A stretch of 64,000 nt of DNA from Rhizobium sp. P38BS-XIX (GTDB lineage Bacteria; Pseudomonadota; Alphaproteobacteria; Rhizobiales; Rhizobiaceae), in NCBI RefSeq assembly GCF_012641435.1, contig NZ_JABAIJ010000006.1, positions 62,001 to 126,000 of the forward strand, written 5' to 3'. The position numbers and the translations under genes are program-made. Shown here piece after piece: positions 1 to 8,046 of the stretch (its first letter is position 1; each line of letters starts with the position of its first letter). The notes below the pieces were generated by a model. That model ran no database searches and was not told where the DNA came from. It worked only from the letters and a program-made list of their open reading frames with translations.

Positions 1-132
1 GAGGATTTCGCCATCCTGCTCGGCGACGAAATACTCGCCGTACTGGATACAGCGACCAACCCAATGCTCGCTCGCATCATCGTGCTCAACGAGCCAAGGC
101 AAATCTTCGGAGCGCCCCCGCCTGACAATCAT
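1..132 (-). CDS. GNAT-family N-acetyltransferase, N-terminal part only
   Basis: Only the first 44 codons lie in the window; the gene runs off the left edge. It starts at the ATG complementary to 130-132 and reads MIVRRGRSEDLPWLVEHDD, then a segment ending YFVAEQDGEIL. An opening 'R..R.(S/E)DLP.L..' strand-helix followed by a 'Y.VAE.DGEI.G' strand is typical of GNAT acetyltransferases, which transfer acetyl from acetyl-CoA to an amine. The acetyl-CoA-binding loop is not in the window, so neither the substrate nor integrity can be judged. It lies 30 bp downstream of tyrC on the same strand and may be the last gene of that operon. Confidence 0.6.
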   Translation of the reverse strand, partial: MIVRRGRSEDLPWLVEHDDASEHWVGRCIQYGEYFVAEQDGEIL

Positions 133-162
133 GAGCGGCCCTTCTCTGCTATGGCAGGATGC

Positions 163-1092
163 CTATTCCTTCGTATCCAGCGCGTGACGGCCGAAGTCCG
201 GCGCGTCGACGTCCTGGCCGGCTTCGACGATAGAGCGGCGAATGGCGCGCGTGCGCGTGAAAAGCTCGAAGATCTTGTCGCCGTCACCCCAACGGATGGC
301 GCGCTGGAGCGAAGAGAGGTCTTCCGAGAAGCGCGACAGCATCTCGAGGATCGCATCGCGATTGTGCAGGCAGACGTCTCGCCACATGGTCGGATCGGAA
401 GCAGCCAGGCGCGTAAAATCGCGGAAACCCGAGGCTGAGTACTTGATGACTTCCGATTTGGTCACCGTCTCCAGGTCATCGGCCGTCCCGACGATATTGT
501 AGGCGATGAGATGCGGCAGATGCGAGACGATGGCCAGCACCTTGTCATGATGTCCGGCGTCCATTTCGTCGACGCGCGAACCCAAGGCCTCCCAGAAATC
601 CCGAAGCCTCTTGATCGCAGCTTCGTCGGTGCCGGGAAGAGGCGTGAAGATGCACCAGCGTCCCTTGAACAGTCCGGGAAAGCCGGCATCCGGACCGGAT
701 TTTTCCGTGCCCGCGATGGGATGGCCCGGAATGAAATGAACATTCGGCGGCAGATGCGGCTGCATCTGTGCGATGACGGATGCCTTGGTCGAGCCAACGT
801 CGGTCACGATGGCGCCGGGCTTCAGGTGGTCGGCGATTTCCTTGGCAACGCTCTCTGAGGCGCCGACCGGCACTGAGACGACGACAAGATCGGCGTCCTT
901 GACCGCATCGGCCGATGACGGCGTGTAGCGATCGCCAAGCTGAAGCTCCTCTGCCCGTTTCAGCGTTTCGGCGCTGCGCGTCGACACGACCACTTCCTTG
1001 GCGAGGTTGAGCCGCTTGATATCGTGGGCAATGGATGAGCCGATGAGGCCGATGCCGATCAGAGCGATGCGGTCGAATTGAATGTTGCTCAT
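163..1092 (-). CDS. tyrC: prephenate/arogenate (cyclohexadienyl) dehydrogenase
   Basis: A 309-residue enzyme of tyrosine biosynthesis that oxidatively decarboxylates prephenate (or arogenate) using NAD(P)+. The N-terminus has a Rossmann dinucleotide motif, G13-x-G15-x-x-G18 (IALIGIGLIGSS), followed by VVVSVPVGA and the family signature DVGSTK, then PGHPIAGTEKSG around residues 120-130 with the conserved catalytic-region histidine. Length is normal for the monofunctional TyrA/TyrC type with no fused chorismate mutase. The start codon overlaps the 3' end of hisC by 4 bp (ATGA), so the two genes are very probably translationally coupled. The hisC-tyrC pairing is common in alphaproteobacteria, where the HisC-like enzyme can also transaminate aromatic substrates. 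Confidence 0.93.
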   Translation of the reverse strand: MSNIQFDRIALIGIGLIGSSIAHDIKRLNLAKEVVVSTRSAETLKRAEELQLGDRYTPSSADAVKDADLVVVSVPVGASESVAKEIADHLKPGAIVTDVGSTKASVIAQMQPHLPPNVHFIPGHPIAGTEKSGPDAGFPGLFKGRWCIFTPLPGTDEAAIKRLRDFWEALGSRVDEMDAGHHDKVLAIVSHLPHLIAYNIVGTADDLETVTKSEVIKYSASGFRDFTRLAASDPTMWRDVCLHNRDAILEMLSRFSEDLSSLQRAIRWGDGDKIFELFTRTRAIRRSIVEAGQDVDAPDFGRHALDTKE

Positions 1093-2198
1093 GCCTTGCG
1101 TCCCATAAATTCAGTCAATGCGTCGATAACGCCGAGATTGGCCTCTTCGGTGCCGATGCTCAGTCTGAGCGAGTTCGGGAAACCATAGGCCGGCACCGCA
1201 CGCAGGATATAGCCGCGACCGGTGAGGAAATCATCCGCCTCGATAGCGCTCTTTCCTTTGCTGTCGGGAAAATGAATCAAAACGAAATTCGCGACCGACG
1301 GCGTCACCTTGAGACCGAGTGCCTCGAGCGCCGCCGTCATCTTCTCAAGCCAGAGCGTGTTGTGGACGACGGCCTGCTCGGTGAAGGCGCGATCGCGGAT
1401 GGCAGCCGCGCCCGCAGCCAAGGCCGGCGTGTTCATGTTGAAGGGCGGGCGAATGCGATTGAGCGCATCGACAATATCGGCAGGGCCGTACATCCAGCCG
1501 ATGCGCAGCGCCGCGAGACCATAGATCTTCGAAAACGTGCGGGTCATGACGACGTTCTGGTTTGCGGAAACAAGCTCCAGCCCGGCCTCATAGTCGTTGC
1601 GTCGGACATATTCGGCGTAGGCGGCATCGAGCACGAGTATGACATGCTTCGGCAGGCCCGCATGCAATCGGCGGATTTCGCTGACGGGAACATAAGTGCC
1701 GGTCGGATTGGCCGGATTGGCGATGAAGACGATCTTGGTCTTTTCCGTCACACCGGAAAGGATGGCGTCGACATCGACGATGCAATCCTTTTCCTTGACC
1801 GTGATCGGCGTCGCACCGGCAGCCATGATCTGGATCTTGTAGATCAGAAAGCCATGTTCGGTAACGATGCCTTCATCGCCCGGGCCGAGATAGGTGTGGC
1901 AAATCAGGCTGAGCAGCTCGTCGGAGCCGGAGCCACAGAGAATATTGGCCACGTTGAGCCCATGCACCTCGGCAATCGCCTCGCGCAGTTCCTTGGCCTG
2001 GCCATCCGGATATTGCTCAAGCCGCCCCGAAGCATTGCGGAAGGCTTCGATCGCCTTCGGGCTGGCGCCGAATGGCGTCTCGTTCGACGAGAGCTTGAAC
2101 ACGCGCGCAACGCCCGGCGCATGTTGCTTACCCGGCACATAGGCGGCGATATCGAGGATACCGGGACGCGGGGCGGGCTTGCTCATTTCCGTGCTCAT
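1089..2198 (-). CDS. hisC: histidinol-phosphate (and likely aromatic) aminotransferase
   Basis: A 369-residue fold-type I, class I/II PLP aminotransferase that converts imidazole-acetol phosphate to histidinol phosphate; homologues coupled to tyrC often also transaminate phenylpyruvate-type acids. Visible features are the LSSNETPFG substrate-recognition segment near residue 36, CGSGSDELL around 88-96, NPANPTG at 161-167, DAAYAEY near 191, and the PLP Schiff-base lysine K224 in TRTFSKIYGLA. The chosen ATG (2196-2198) gives MSTEMSKP; a second in-frame ATG lies 12 nt downstream (2184-2186), so the start is uncertain by four codons. It overlaps tyrC by 4 bp and lies about 100 bp downstream of a methyltransferase gene on the same strand. 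Confidence 0.93.
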   Translation of the reverse strand: MSTEMSKPAPRPGILDIAAYVPGKQHAPGVARVFKLSSNETPFGASPKAIEAFRNASGRLEQYPDGQAKELREAIAEVHGLNVANILCGSGSDELLSLICHTYLGPGDEGIVTEHGFLIYKIQIMAAGATPITVKEKDCIVDVDAILSGVTEKTKIVFIANPANPTGTYVPVSEIRRLHAGLPKHVILVLDAAYAEYVRRNDYEAGLELVSANQNVVMTRTFSKIYGLAALRIGWMYGPADIVDALNRIRPPFNMNTPALAAGAAAIRDRAFTEQAVVHNTLWLEKMTAALEALGLKVTPSVANFVLIHFPDSKGKSAIEADDFLTGRGYILRAVPAYGFPNSLRLSIGTEEANLGVIDALTEFMGRKA

Positions 2199-2300
2199 GG
2201 GATCGACCTTGCTAAGGACCGGAAACTTCCGGCTTAAAACACCTCGTCGCCTTAATGCGAATTGACAATTTTGTCGAGTGTCGGCGCCAAGTCAAACCAG

Positions 2301-3044
2301 TCAGGGAAGGTCTCGGGTCGTCGGTATGCCACGCGGTGCAAGAACGGGAACGAAGACGCGGCGCGAGGCGCGGACGGCGACCGGCAGGCCCTGATAAAGC
2401 CGCTTCTGCGCTTCGACGATGATGACGCCGGAGAAGGCCGGCCACAACGTGCGGCCGACGCGCTCGAAGGCGCGGCGAAGCCGCAGCACGGTGCGCAGCT
2501 TCGAAGGCGGGAAGAACAGCGCTTCCGCCGTCGCACCGGGCGTGAAATTGGTCTCTCGCAACAACGACGTCAGCTGGCCGCGGGAATAAGGGCGACCGGA
2601 GCCGAATGGCGTGTGATCCATCCGCGCCCACACGCCACGACGGTTCGGCACGGCGATGACGAGGCGCCCGCCCGGCGCCAGCACACGCCAGAGCTCCTTG
2701 AGCGTCTCACGCGGGCTTTCGGCAAATTCCAGTGAATGCACCATCAGCACGCGATCGATCGAGCTATCCGGCAAGGGCAACTCCTCGTCGAAGATCAGCG
2801 CGGTAGACGAAGCCGAACCCATCGGCCAGTTCACCGCGCCCTGCCCCGCCGGCATGAAGGCGAAGGTGCGCTCGGTATCGGCACGAAAACGATCGAGATA
2901 GGGCACGGCATAACCGAGGCCGACGAGACGCTCCTCGGGCATCCGCGCCCAGATCGAGGATAGCGCCATGGCGATGGATTGCTCCGCCAGGCGACCAAGC
3001 TCGGAATGATAGAACTGACGGAGATCGACAATATCGGCGTGCAT
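2301..3044 (-). CDS. class I SAM-dependent methyltransferase
   Basis: A 247-residue protein starting MHADIVDLRQFYHSELG. It fits the methyltransferase-11 group: a degenerate SAM-binding N-terminal part, VLMVHSLEFAESP (motif II/III region), ELWRVLAPGGRLVIAVPNR (post-motif LAPGG loop and strand) and a basic C-terminus. The open frame extends 44 codons upstream, but the ATG at 3042-3044 is chosen because the extension would run into the upstream region of the divergent gloB and does not look like the family. The substrate cannot be inferred. The gene starts 88 bp from gloB in divergent orientation; in many rhizobia this methyltransferase is next to a glyoxalase II gene, but a functional link is only inference. 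Confidence 0.85.
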   Translation of the reverse strand: MHADIVDLRQFYHSELGRLAEQSIAMALSSIWARMPEERLVGLGYAVPYLDRFRADTERTFAFMPAGQGAVNWPMGSASSTALIFDEELPLPDSSIDRVLMVHSLEFAESPRETLKELWRVLAPGGRLVIAVPNRRGVWARMDHTPFGSGRPYSRGQLTSLLRETNFTPGATAEALFFPPSKLRTVLRLRRAFERVGRTLWPAFSGVIIVEAQKRLYQGLPVAVRASRRVFVPVLAPRGIPTTRDLP

Positions 3045-3132
3045 CGAACAAATGTTATCAGCCGAGCGTTGGACTTCAAGGCCGAACGGCTTACATTCTG
3101 AACCAACCCAAAAGACGAGGACGATTTCGATC

Positions 3133-3903
3133 ATGAAACCATTGGAATTAGAGATTTTCATCTGCCGTTCCGACAATTACGGCGTCTTGGTCCATGATCC
3201 GGAAAGCGGATTGACCGCATCGATCGATGCTCCCGATGCGGATGCGATCCTCAAAGCCGCCGAGCGCCGCGGCTGGAAGCTCAGCCACATCCTCACCACC
3301 CACCATCATACCGATCACGTCGAAGGCAATCTGGCGCTGAAGGAACAGTTCGGGTGCGAGATCATCGGACCGATCAATGAAGCCGTCGCCATCCCCGGCC
3401 TCGATCGCACGGTCGCCGACGGCGATATCTTCGAATTCGCCGGTCACACGGTCAAAGTCATCGAAACACCCGGCCATACCGCCGGCCATGTCTGTTATCA
3501 TTTCGTCGACGACAAGCTGCTCTTTGCCGCCGACACGCTGTTCGCACTCGGTTGCGGTCGCCTGTTCGAAAAGACGCCGGCCGACATGTGGGCTTCGCTG
3601 CAGAAGCTGGCCGTCCTTCCGGATGAAACGGCCGTTTATTTCGGCCATGAATATACACTCTCGAACGCCCGCTTTGCCCTGACGATCGACCCCGACAACG
3701 AACGCCTGAAGGCGCGTGTCGCCGATATCGAGGCGCTTCGCGCGGACGGCAAATTCACCATTCCGACGACGCTGGCGCTCGAGAAGGAAACCAACCCGTT
3801 CCTGCGCGCCGCCGATCCTGCGATCCGCCGCCATCTGCTGATGGAAAGCCGCAGCAATGACGAGGTCTTCGCCGAAATCCGCAAGCGCAAGGATAATTTC
3901 TGA
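3133..3903 (+). CDS. gloB: hydroxyacylglutathione hydrolase (glyoxalase II)
   Basis: A 256-residue metallo-beta-lactamase-fold enzyme that hydrolyses S-D-lactoylglutathione to glutathione and D-lactate, the second step of methylglyoxal detoxification. The binuclear metal motif is clear: TTHHHTDHVEG with H57, H59, D61 and H62. The second motif is ETPGHTAGHVCYH, then FAADTLFALGCGRLFE, then FGHEYTLSNARFA. The C-terminal HAGH domain with NPFLR is complete. ATG at 3133 is chosen over an in-frame ATG 27 codons upstream because MKPLELEIF is the conserved family start. Its stop codon overlaps the start of the next gene (TGATG), so the two are coupled. Confidence 0.93.
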   Translation: MKPLELEIFICRSDNYGVLVHDPESGLTASIDAPDADAILKAAERRGWKLSHILTTHHHTDHVEGNLALKEQFGCEIIGPINEAVAIPGLDRTVADGDIFEFAGHTVKVIETPGHTAGHVCYHFVDDKLLFAADTLFALGCGRLFEKTPADMWASLQKLAVLPDETAVYFGHEYTLSNARFALTIDPDNERLKARVADIEALRADGKFTIPTTLALEKETNPFLRAADPAIRRHLLMESRSNDEVFAEIRKRKDNF

Positions 3904-4328
3904 TGCGGGCAGCAGAGATCATCGAGACGCTTTCCATGCAGCGGCATCCGGAAGGTGGCTGGTACGTGCAGACCTTTCGCGACGAAAACGGCGGCGCGCG
4001 CAGCCACTCTACAGCAATCTACTATCTGCTTGAGGCAGGCGAGCGCTCGCATTGGCATAGGGTTCACGACGCCGCAGAGGTCTGGCACTACTACGCCGGC
4101 GCTCCGCTCGCCTTGCACCGCTCCGCCGATGGCACGAGCAGCGAACGCCTCGTTCTCGGCACGGATCTGGCAAAGGGTGAGCGTCCGCAGGCGATCGTTC
4201 CCGCCAACTGGTGGCAATCGGCCGAAAGTCTCGGCGAATTTACGCTTGTCGGCTGCACGGTTGCGCCCGGCTTCGAATTTTCAAGCTTCGAAATGGCGCC
4301 GCCGGACTGGAAGCCCGCCTCAGGCTAG
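3903..4328 (+). CDS. cupin_5 (DUF985) family protein
   Basis: A 141-residue single-domain beta-barrel protein of the DUF985/cupin_5 family. Visible signatures are MQRHPEGGWYVQTFR near the N-terminus, AIYYLLEAGERSHWHRV with the putative metal-binding HWH, EVWHYYAGAPL, and VPANWWQSAE. The biochemical role of the family is not established; sugar-epimerase-like and small-molecule-binding roles have been suggested from the fold. The ATG overlaps the gloB stop codon by one base, so it is co-translated with glyoxalase II, hinting at a role near carbonyl detoxification (inference only). Confidence 0.85.
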   Translation: MRAAEIIETLSMQRHPEGGWYVQTFRDENGGARSHSTAIYYLLEAGERSHWHRVHDAAEVWHYYAGAPLALHRSADGTSSERLVLGTDLAKGERPQAIVPANWWQSAESLGEFTLVGCTVAPGFEFSSFEMAPPDWKPASG

Positions 4329-4460
4329 ACCTCTTTGCCTTTCATTGACATCGCATGGGATGCAGCCAGACGGTACAGCGCGGAAGCCTTGAAAAAGCGC
4401 CGCACTGTTTCAGCTTTACACGAGGAGAGAGAAGTTGTTTGACCTTGAGGAGGATATTTC

Positions 4461-5618
4461 GTGCGTTTGTTGTTTCCCTTGCTTGTCGCAGCAGGCTGCG
4501 TGATGAGCGCCCCTGTATTTGCCGCTGATGCTCCGGCCTCGCCGCCGGCCGACCAGCCCCTCAAGAACTTCGTCACATCGGTCGAGAAGGACGGCTCCAT
4601 TACCTTCCGCCTTTATGCGCCTTCCGCAAAGGCGGTGTCGGTCGGTCTCGGGCTGCGCGATCCCATCGCCATGCAGCGCAGCGATAACGGCACATGGAGC
4701 GTCAAGACGGAGGTTCTGAAGCCCAATCTCTACGAGTATTACTTCAACATAGACGGCTTCCGCAGCATCGACCCCGGCACCAACGCCCCGAAGCCGCAGC
4801 GGCAGGTGAACACCAGCTTGCTCCTCGTGCCCGGCAGCATTCTCGACACCCGCAACGTGCCGCATGGCGACCTGCGGCTGGTAACAATCCATTCCAAGGC
4901 GCTCGATTCGGAACGGCAGATGTATGTCTACACGCCGCCCGGCTATACCGATGCCTCCAAGCCGCTGCCGGTGCTCTATCTCTACCATGGCTTCGGCGAT
5001 ACGGTGGAGTCCTGGGTCGCGCAGGGTCGCGCGCCGCAAATCCTCGACAACCTCCTCGCCGAGAAGAAGATCGAGCCGATGATCGTCGTCATCCCCGATA
5101 CGGAAACCGACGTGCCGAACGCGATCGCGGAAAACTTTCCGGCAGCCGACCGCCGCGCGAACTTCTATCCGGCAAATGCCGAGGCGGCCGATCGGGAGCT
5201 GACTGAAGACCTGATCCCGTACATGAAAAAGCATTATCGGGTTCGAAACGAGGCGAACGGTCGCGCCGTGGCTGGCCTTTCCCAAGGCGGCTATCAGGCC
5301 CTCGTCTCAGGCCTTTCGCATCTCGACACTTTCGGCTGGGTCGCAAGCTTCAGCGGCGTCAGCACCACGACAGTCCCCAACAAGACGGTCGATGCCGTGT
5401 TGAACGAGCCCGAGAAGATCAACAAGGCTCTTCATAACTTCACGGTGACAGTCGGAAGCAAGGACCAGGTTGTCGGCAAGGACGTGGCCGGCCTCAAGAC
5501 GACGCTCGACGAGAAAAAGATCAAGTACGAGTATCATGAATATCCCGACCTCCAGCACGAAATGGATGTCTGGCGCCCCTCGCTCGTGACCTTCCTGGAA
5601 AAGGTTTTCAAGAAATAA
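4461..5618 (+). CDS. secreted alpha/beta-hydrolase esterase (enterochelin/feruloyl-esterase-like)
   Basis: A 385-residue exported esterase. Residues 1-21 form a signal peptide ending PVFAA. Residues about 35-120 look like an immunoglobulin-like E-set module (ITFRLYAPSAKAVSVGL, then YEYYFNIDGF), and the rest is the esterase D/Fes-type hydrolase. The nucleophile elbow is G272-L-S274-Q-G-G; YLYHGFGD near residue 175 provides the oxyanion region, and H366 in DLQHEMDVW is the likely catalytic histidine. This arrangement matches the periplasmic or secreted XynZ-like feruloyl/acetyl esterases and iron-chelate esterases. No siderophore or polysaccharide genes flank it, so the substrate is unknown. 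A good ribosome-binding site (GAGGA) lies 8-12 bp upstream of the ATG. Confidence 0.85.
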   Translation: MRLLFPLLVAAGCVMSAPVFAADAPASPPADQPLKNFVTSVEKDGSITFRLYAPSAKAVSVGLGLRDPIAMQRSDNGTWSVKTEVLKPNLYEYYFNIDGFRSIDPGTNAPKPQRQVNTSLLLVPGSILDTRNVPHGDLRLVTIHSKALDSERQMYVYTPPGYTDASKPLPVLYLYHGFGDTVESWVAQGRAPQILDNLLAEKKIEPMIVVIPDTETDVPNAIAENFPAADRRANFYPANAEAADRELTEDLIPYMKKHYRVRNEANGRAVAGLSQGGYQALVSGLSHLDTFGWVASFSGVSTTTVPNKTVDAVLNEPEKINKALHNFTVTVGSKDQVVGKDVAGLKTTLDEKKIKYEYHEYPDLQHEMDVWRPSLVTFLEKVFKK

Positions 5619-5629
5619 TCGAAGGGAAT

Positions 5630-5650
5630 GCGGCGGAGCTATTCCGCCGC
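5630..5650. terminator. hairpin between convergent genes
   Basis: GCGGCGGA (5630-5637) and TCCGCCGC (5643-5650) form a perfect 8-bp stem with a 5-nt loop. It sits between the esterase (plus strand) and the DMT transporter (minus strand) and includes the transporter stop codon at 5639-5641. A long T-run is missing, so it is a probable rather than certain bidirectional terminator. Confidence 0.45.
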
Positions 5651-6550
5651 TTCCGCCTGAGGCTTTTCCGCATGGTCTCGGCGCAAGATCATGCGATGCG
5701 CAGCCAGCACAGCGCCACCGGTGACGAGTAGGCAGGCAAGCGCGATACCCCAACTCGGCACGGCAAAGCCGAAGAGCGTCAGGATCAACGTCGACAGCAG
5801 CGGCGCGGCATAGCTCGCCGCACCAAGAATCTGTATATCGCCGTTCTTGACGCCATAATCCCAGGCGTAAAAAGCGGCCCCGACGGGAAATAGACCCAAT
5901 CCCAATACGGCAATCCACTGCGCCGCGCTCTCCGGCCAGACGGTCTCCTCAAGTCCGAGATGACAGAAAAAGGAAAGGATCGATGTGACCAGGCAGAAGA
6001 CCGTAACCACATCGGTAGACACGGCCTCGAAGCGCCGCGTCATCAGCGAGTAGCCGGACCAGGTGAACGCGCACAGAAAAGCTGCGCCATAACCGATCGC
6101 ATAAGCGCCCTCGAAGTGAAAGCCATTCCGGCCAACGATCAGCATCGTGCCCGCGAGCCCCATCAATGCACCGAGGATGTGATACCAGCGCAGCCGCTCG
6201 CCGGGCAGCAGCGCCGAGCCGACAACGATCAGAAGCGGCCAGAGATAGGCAATCAATCCGGCTTCCACCGCCGGTGCATGCCGCAATGCCGTGAAATAGA
6301 GGAAATGATAGCCGAACAGCCCGGCAATGCCTGTGATCCAAACCTTGAGCGGCTGGCGCAGAAGCTGAAGCCGTTCCGGCCTTACCAGCAGCACGATCAC
6401 GCCGGGAATGCTGCCGATGGCAAAACAGATGGCAAGCAGCTGAAACGGCGGCATGCTACCGGAAGCAACGGTCAGCAGCGCCAGAAACGACCACATCACG
6501 ATGGCCGAGAATCCCGTCAATGTCGCACGAAACGCCAAGCCTGCCCCCAA
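5639..6550 (-). CDS. DMT-superfamily (EamA/YddG-like) exporter
   Basis: A roughly 303-residue integral membrane protein with ten hydrophobic segments and the two EamA repeats (residues about 8-140 and 150-285), ending in a charged tail. GFSAIVMWSFLALLTVASG in the first helix is typical of the YddG-like aromatic amino acid and metabolite exporters in the drug/metabolite transporter superfamily. The start is a problem: in this frame there is no ATG before the first helix, and the best start is a TTG complementary to 6548-6550 without a clear ribosome-binding site. An ATG complementary to 6565-6567 lies upstream in another frame and would join the gene if the C-run at 6544-6548 were one base longer (see findings). 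Confidence 0.8.
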   Translation of the reverse strand: MGAGLAFRATLTGFSAIVMWSFLALLTVASGSMPPFQLLAICFAIGSIPGVIVLLVRPERLQLLRQPLKVWITGIAGLFGYHFLYFTALRHAPAVEAGLIAYLWPLLIVVGSALLPGERLRWYHILGALMGLAGTMLIVGRNGFHFEGAYAIGYGAAFLCAFTWSGYSLMTRRFEAVSTDVVTVFCLVTSILSFFCHLGLEETVWPESAAQWIAVLGLGLFPVGAAFYAWDYGVKNGDIQILGAASYAAPLLSTLILTLFGFAVPSWGIALACLLVTGGAVLAAHRMILRRDHAEKPQAEAAE

Positions 6551-6615
6551 CTCGCTTTGGCGGACATGGCGGCCGCCAAGGCAACGGTAGGGGCATCCCG
6601 TGCTTCTGTGAAGCC

Positions 6616-7392
6616 TTAGCCGCCGTATTTCACCGCCGTAATGGTCACTGTCCCGTATTGCGTGGGTATGCGCACGTAGACGGGCGCATAGACATTCATG
6701 GCATCAGCCTTGGCAAACCAGATTTCCATGTTGTCGCTCTTGGCGAGATAGAGGTAATCCTTACGGGTCCCCTTATAGCCGCTCTTCGGCGTGAACCGCA
6801 CGCCACAAGCAACGGTCTTGCCCTTGAAGCCCTCGGTCGAAAACGGATGCGACCCTTTCGGCGACAATTTCAGATCCATGCGCATCTCGCCGTCGAACAC
6901 GGCAAGCGTCTGGTTGCACAGATTGAGGCTGGGCGTGATCGGGAAGATCATGCCGGAAATCGGATCCAGGACCGCTTTCAGATCTGCCTGGCTGAGCGGA
7001 ACCCAGCTGTCGGGCCGCTTCGGCTCGGGCGTGATCGTATTCGACGTGACGTTGCCGTTGGCGTAGGCGACATCATAGGTCCGCTCGCGCTTGCCGCTCT
7101 TGTAGTACAGCGTGTAGTGGGTCGCCTGCAGCCTGCTGTCGTTGACGACGCCGGTTACATCGGTCTTTGCGTCGATCGACGTCACGAGATCCGCCAGGCC
7201 GGCGGAGGTGATATCGCCCCGGATGGTGAACTGCTTGCCGGTGACCTCTGTCTTGAAGTCCGCCCGGGCGATCGGCAGGCCGGCAAGAGAAACGCGATAT
7301 TGCGTTTCATGCCGCAGCACATCCGCCAGCGCCATCGACGGCACCGACGCGACGATTGCTGAAATAAGAAGCCACTTCCGAATTTGAACCAT
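6616..7392 (-). CDS. exported DUF3108-family protein
   Basis: A 258-residue protein starting MVQIRKW with a signal peptide (WLLISAIVASVPSMALA). The mature part shows the DUF3108 pattern of an all-beta periplasmic protein: HETQYRVSLAGLPIARADF near the N-terminus, YKSGKRERTYDVAY, a DPISGMIFP helix, and a C-terminal beta-rich section ending TQYGTVTITAVKY. Function is unknown; related proteins are periplasmic or outer-membrane-associated. ATG at 7390-7392 is chosen; a TTG five codons upstream is also in frame. It is divergent from rpmB, separated by 237 bp. Confidence 0.75.
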   Translation of the reverse strand: MVQIRKWLLISAIVASVPSMALADVLRHETQYRVSLAGLPIARADFKTEVTGKQFTIRGDITSAGLADLVTSIDAKTDVTGVVNDSRLQATHYTLYYKSGKRERTYDVAYANGNVTSNTITPEPKRPDSWVPLSQADLKAVLDPISGMIFPITPSLNLCNQTLAVFDGEMRMDLKLSPKGSHPFSTEGFKGKTVACGVRFTPKSGYKGTRKDYLYLAKSDNMEIWFAKADAMNVYAPVYVRIPTQYGTVTITAVKYGG

Positions 7393-7506
7393 GATCAAGG
7401 CCTTCAACGAGGATCAGGCAAGATATATAGATACGAATCTAGCCCGCTGCGAGCGCCAGACAACAGCAGCTTTTTGACGGAATTGCGGGAAAAGACAAGG
7501 TTTGGC

Positions 7507-7535
7507 TTGACGCGGCCGGCCGCTCTGACTATAGA
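7507..7535 (+). promoter_or_regulatory. probable sigma-70 promoter of rpmB
   Basis: TTGACG at 7507-7512 and TATAGA at 7530-7535 are separated by exactly 17 bp. This predicts a transcript start near 7542 and a leader of about 90 nt before the rpmB ATG at 7630. The rhizobial housekeeping promoter consensus (CTTGAC-N17-CTATAT) fits well: the bases are CTTGAC and CTATAG. Confidence 0.7.
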
Positions 7536-7629
7536 ACCGCAACTTTCCAATTATGGCCTGTTGGATTGCACGCCGGGTTTTGCTCGGGATGCTTATCTAG
7601 TGGCCGAGAAAAACAAAAGTAGGTGTACC

Positions 7630-7929
7630 ATGTCCCGCATGTGCGAATTGACCGGCAAGGCCGTCCTCGTGGGCAACAACGTTAGCCACGCCAACAACAA
7701 GACCAAGCGTCGGTTCCTGCCGAACCTCTGCCAGGTCACGCTGATCTCCGACGTTCTCGGCCAGCGCTACCGTCTGCGCGTTTCCGCTGCAGCGCTTCGC
7801 TCGGTTGAACATCGCGGCGGTCTCGACGCTTTCCTCATCAAGGCAAGCGAAAACGAACTCAGCATGCGCGCTCGCCTGCTGCGTCGTCAGATCGTCAAGA
7901 AGTCTGCTGAAGCTGCCGTCGCTGCTTAA
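7630..7929 (+). CDS. rpmB: 50S ribosomal protein L28
   Basis: A 99-residue ribosomal protein of the large subunit. The sequence starts MSRMCELTGKAVLVGNN, followed by SHANNKTKRRFLPNLC, the L28 signature, then VSAAALRSVEHRGGLDAFL. The Ala-rich C-terminal extension is typical of alphaproteobacterial L28. It contains a single remaining Cys pair region rather than a full CxxC zinc knuckle. A longer in-frame opening extends upstream, but the conserved start and the promoter position fix the ATG at 7630. It is monocistronic by the look of the following strong terminator. Confidence 0.96.
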   Translation: MSRMCELTGKAVLVGNNVSHANNKTKRRFLPNLCQVTLISDVLGQRYRLRVSAAALRSVEHRGGLDAFLIKASENELSMRARLLRRQIVKKSAEAAVAA

Positions 7930-7963
7930 TCAGCGCTAGCACTTCGCGATATCATACGGACTG

Positions 7964-8000
7964 AAAGGCTTGCACGGATTATATCCGGACAAGCCTTTTT
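7964..8000 (+). terminator. rho-independent terminator of rpmB
   Basis: AAAGGCTTG (7964-7972) pairs with CAAGCCTTT (7990-7998), and an inner CGGAT/ATCCG stem (7975-7979 with 7983-7987) closes the loop. The downstream arm runs into a T-run at 7996-8000. Located 35 bp after the rpmB stop. Confidence 0.8.
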
Positions 8001-8046
8001 CCATGTCCGGTTTCTTCAACTGGTGGCATCTCCCAGGATAAAAAAA

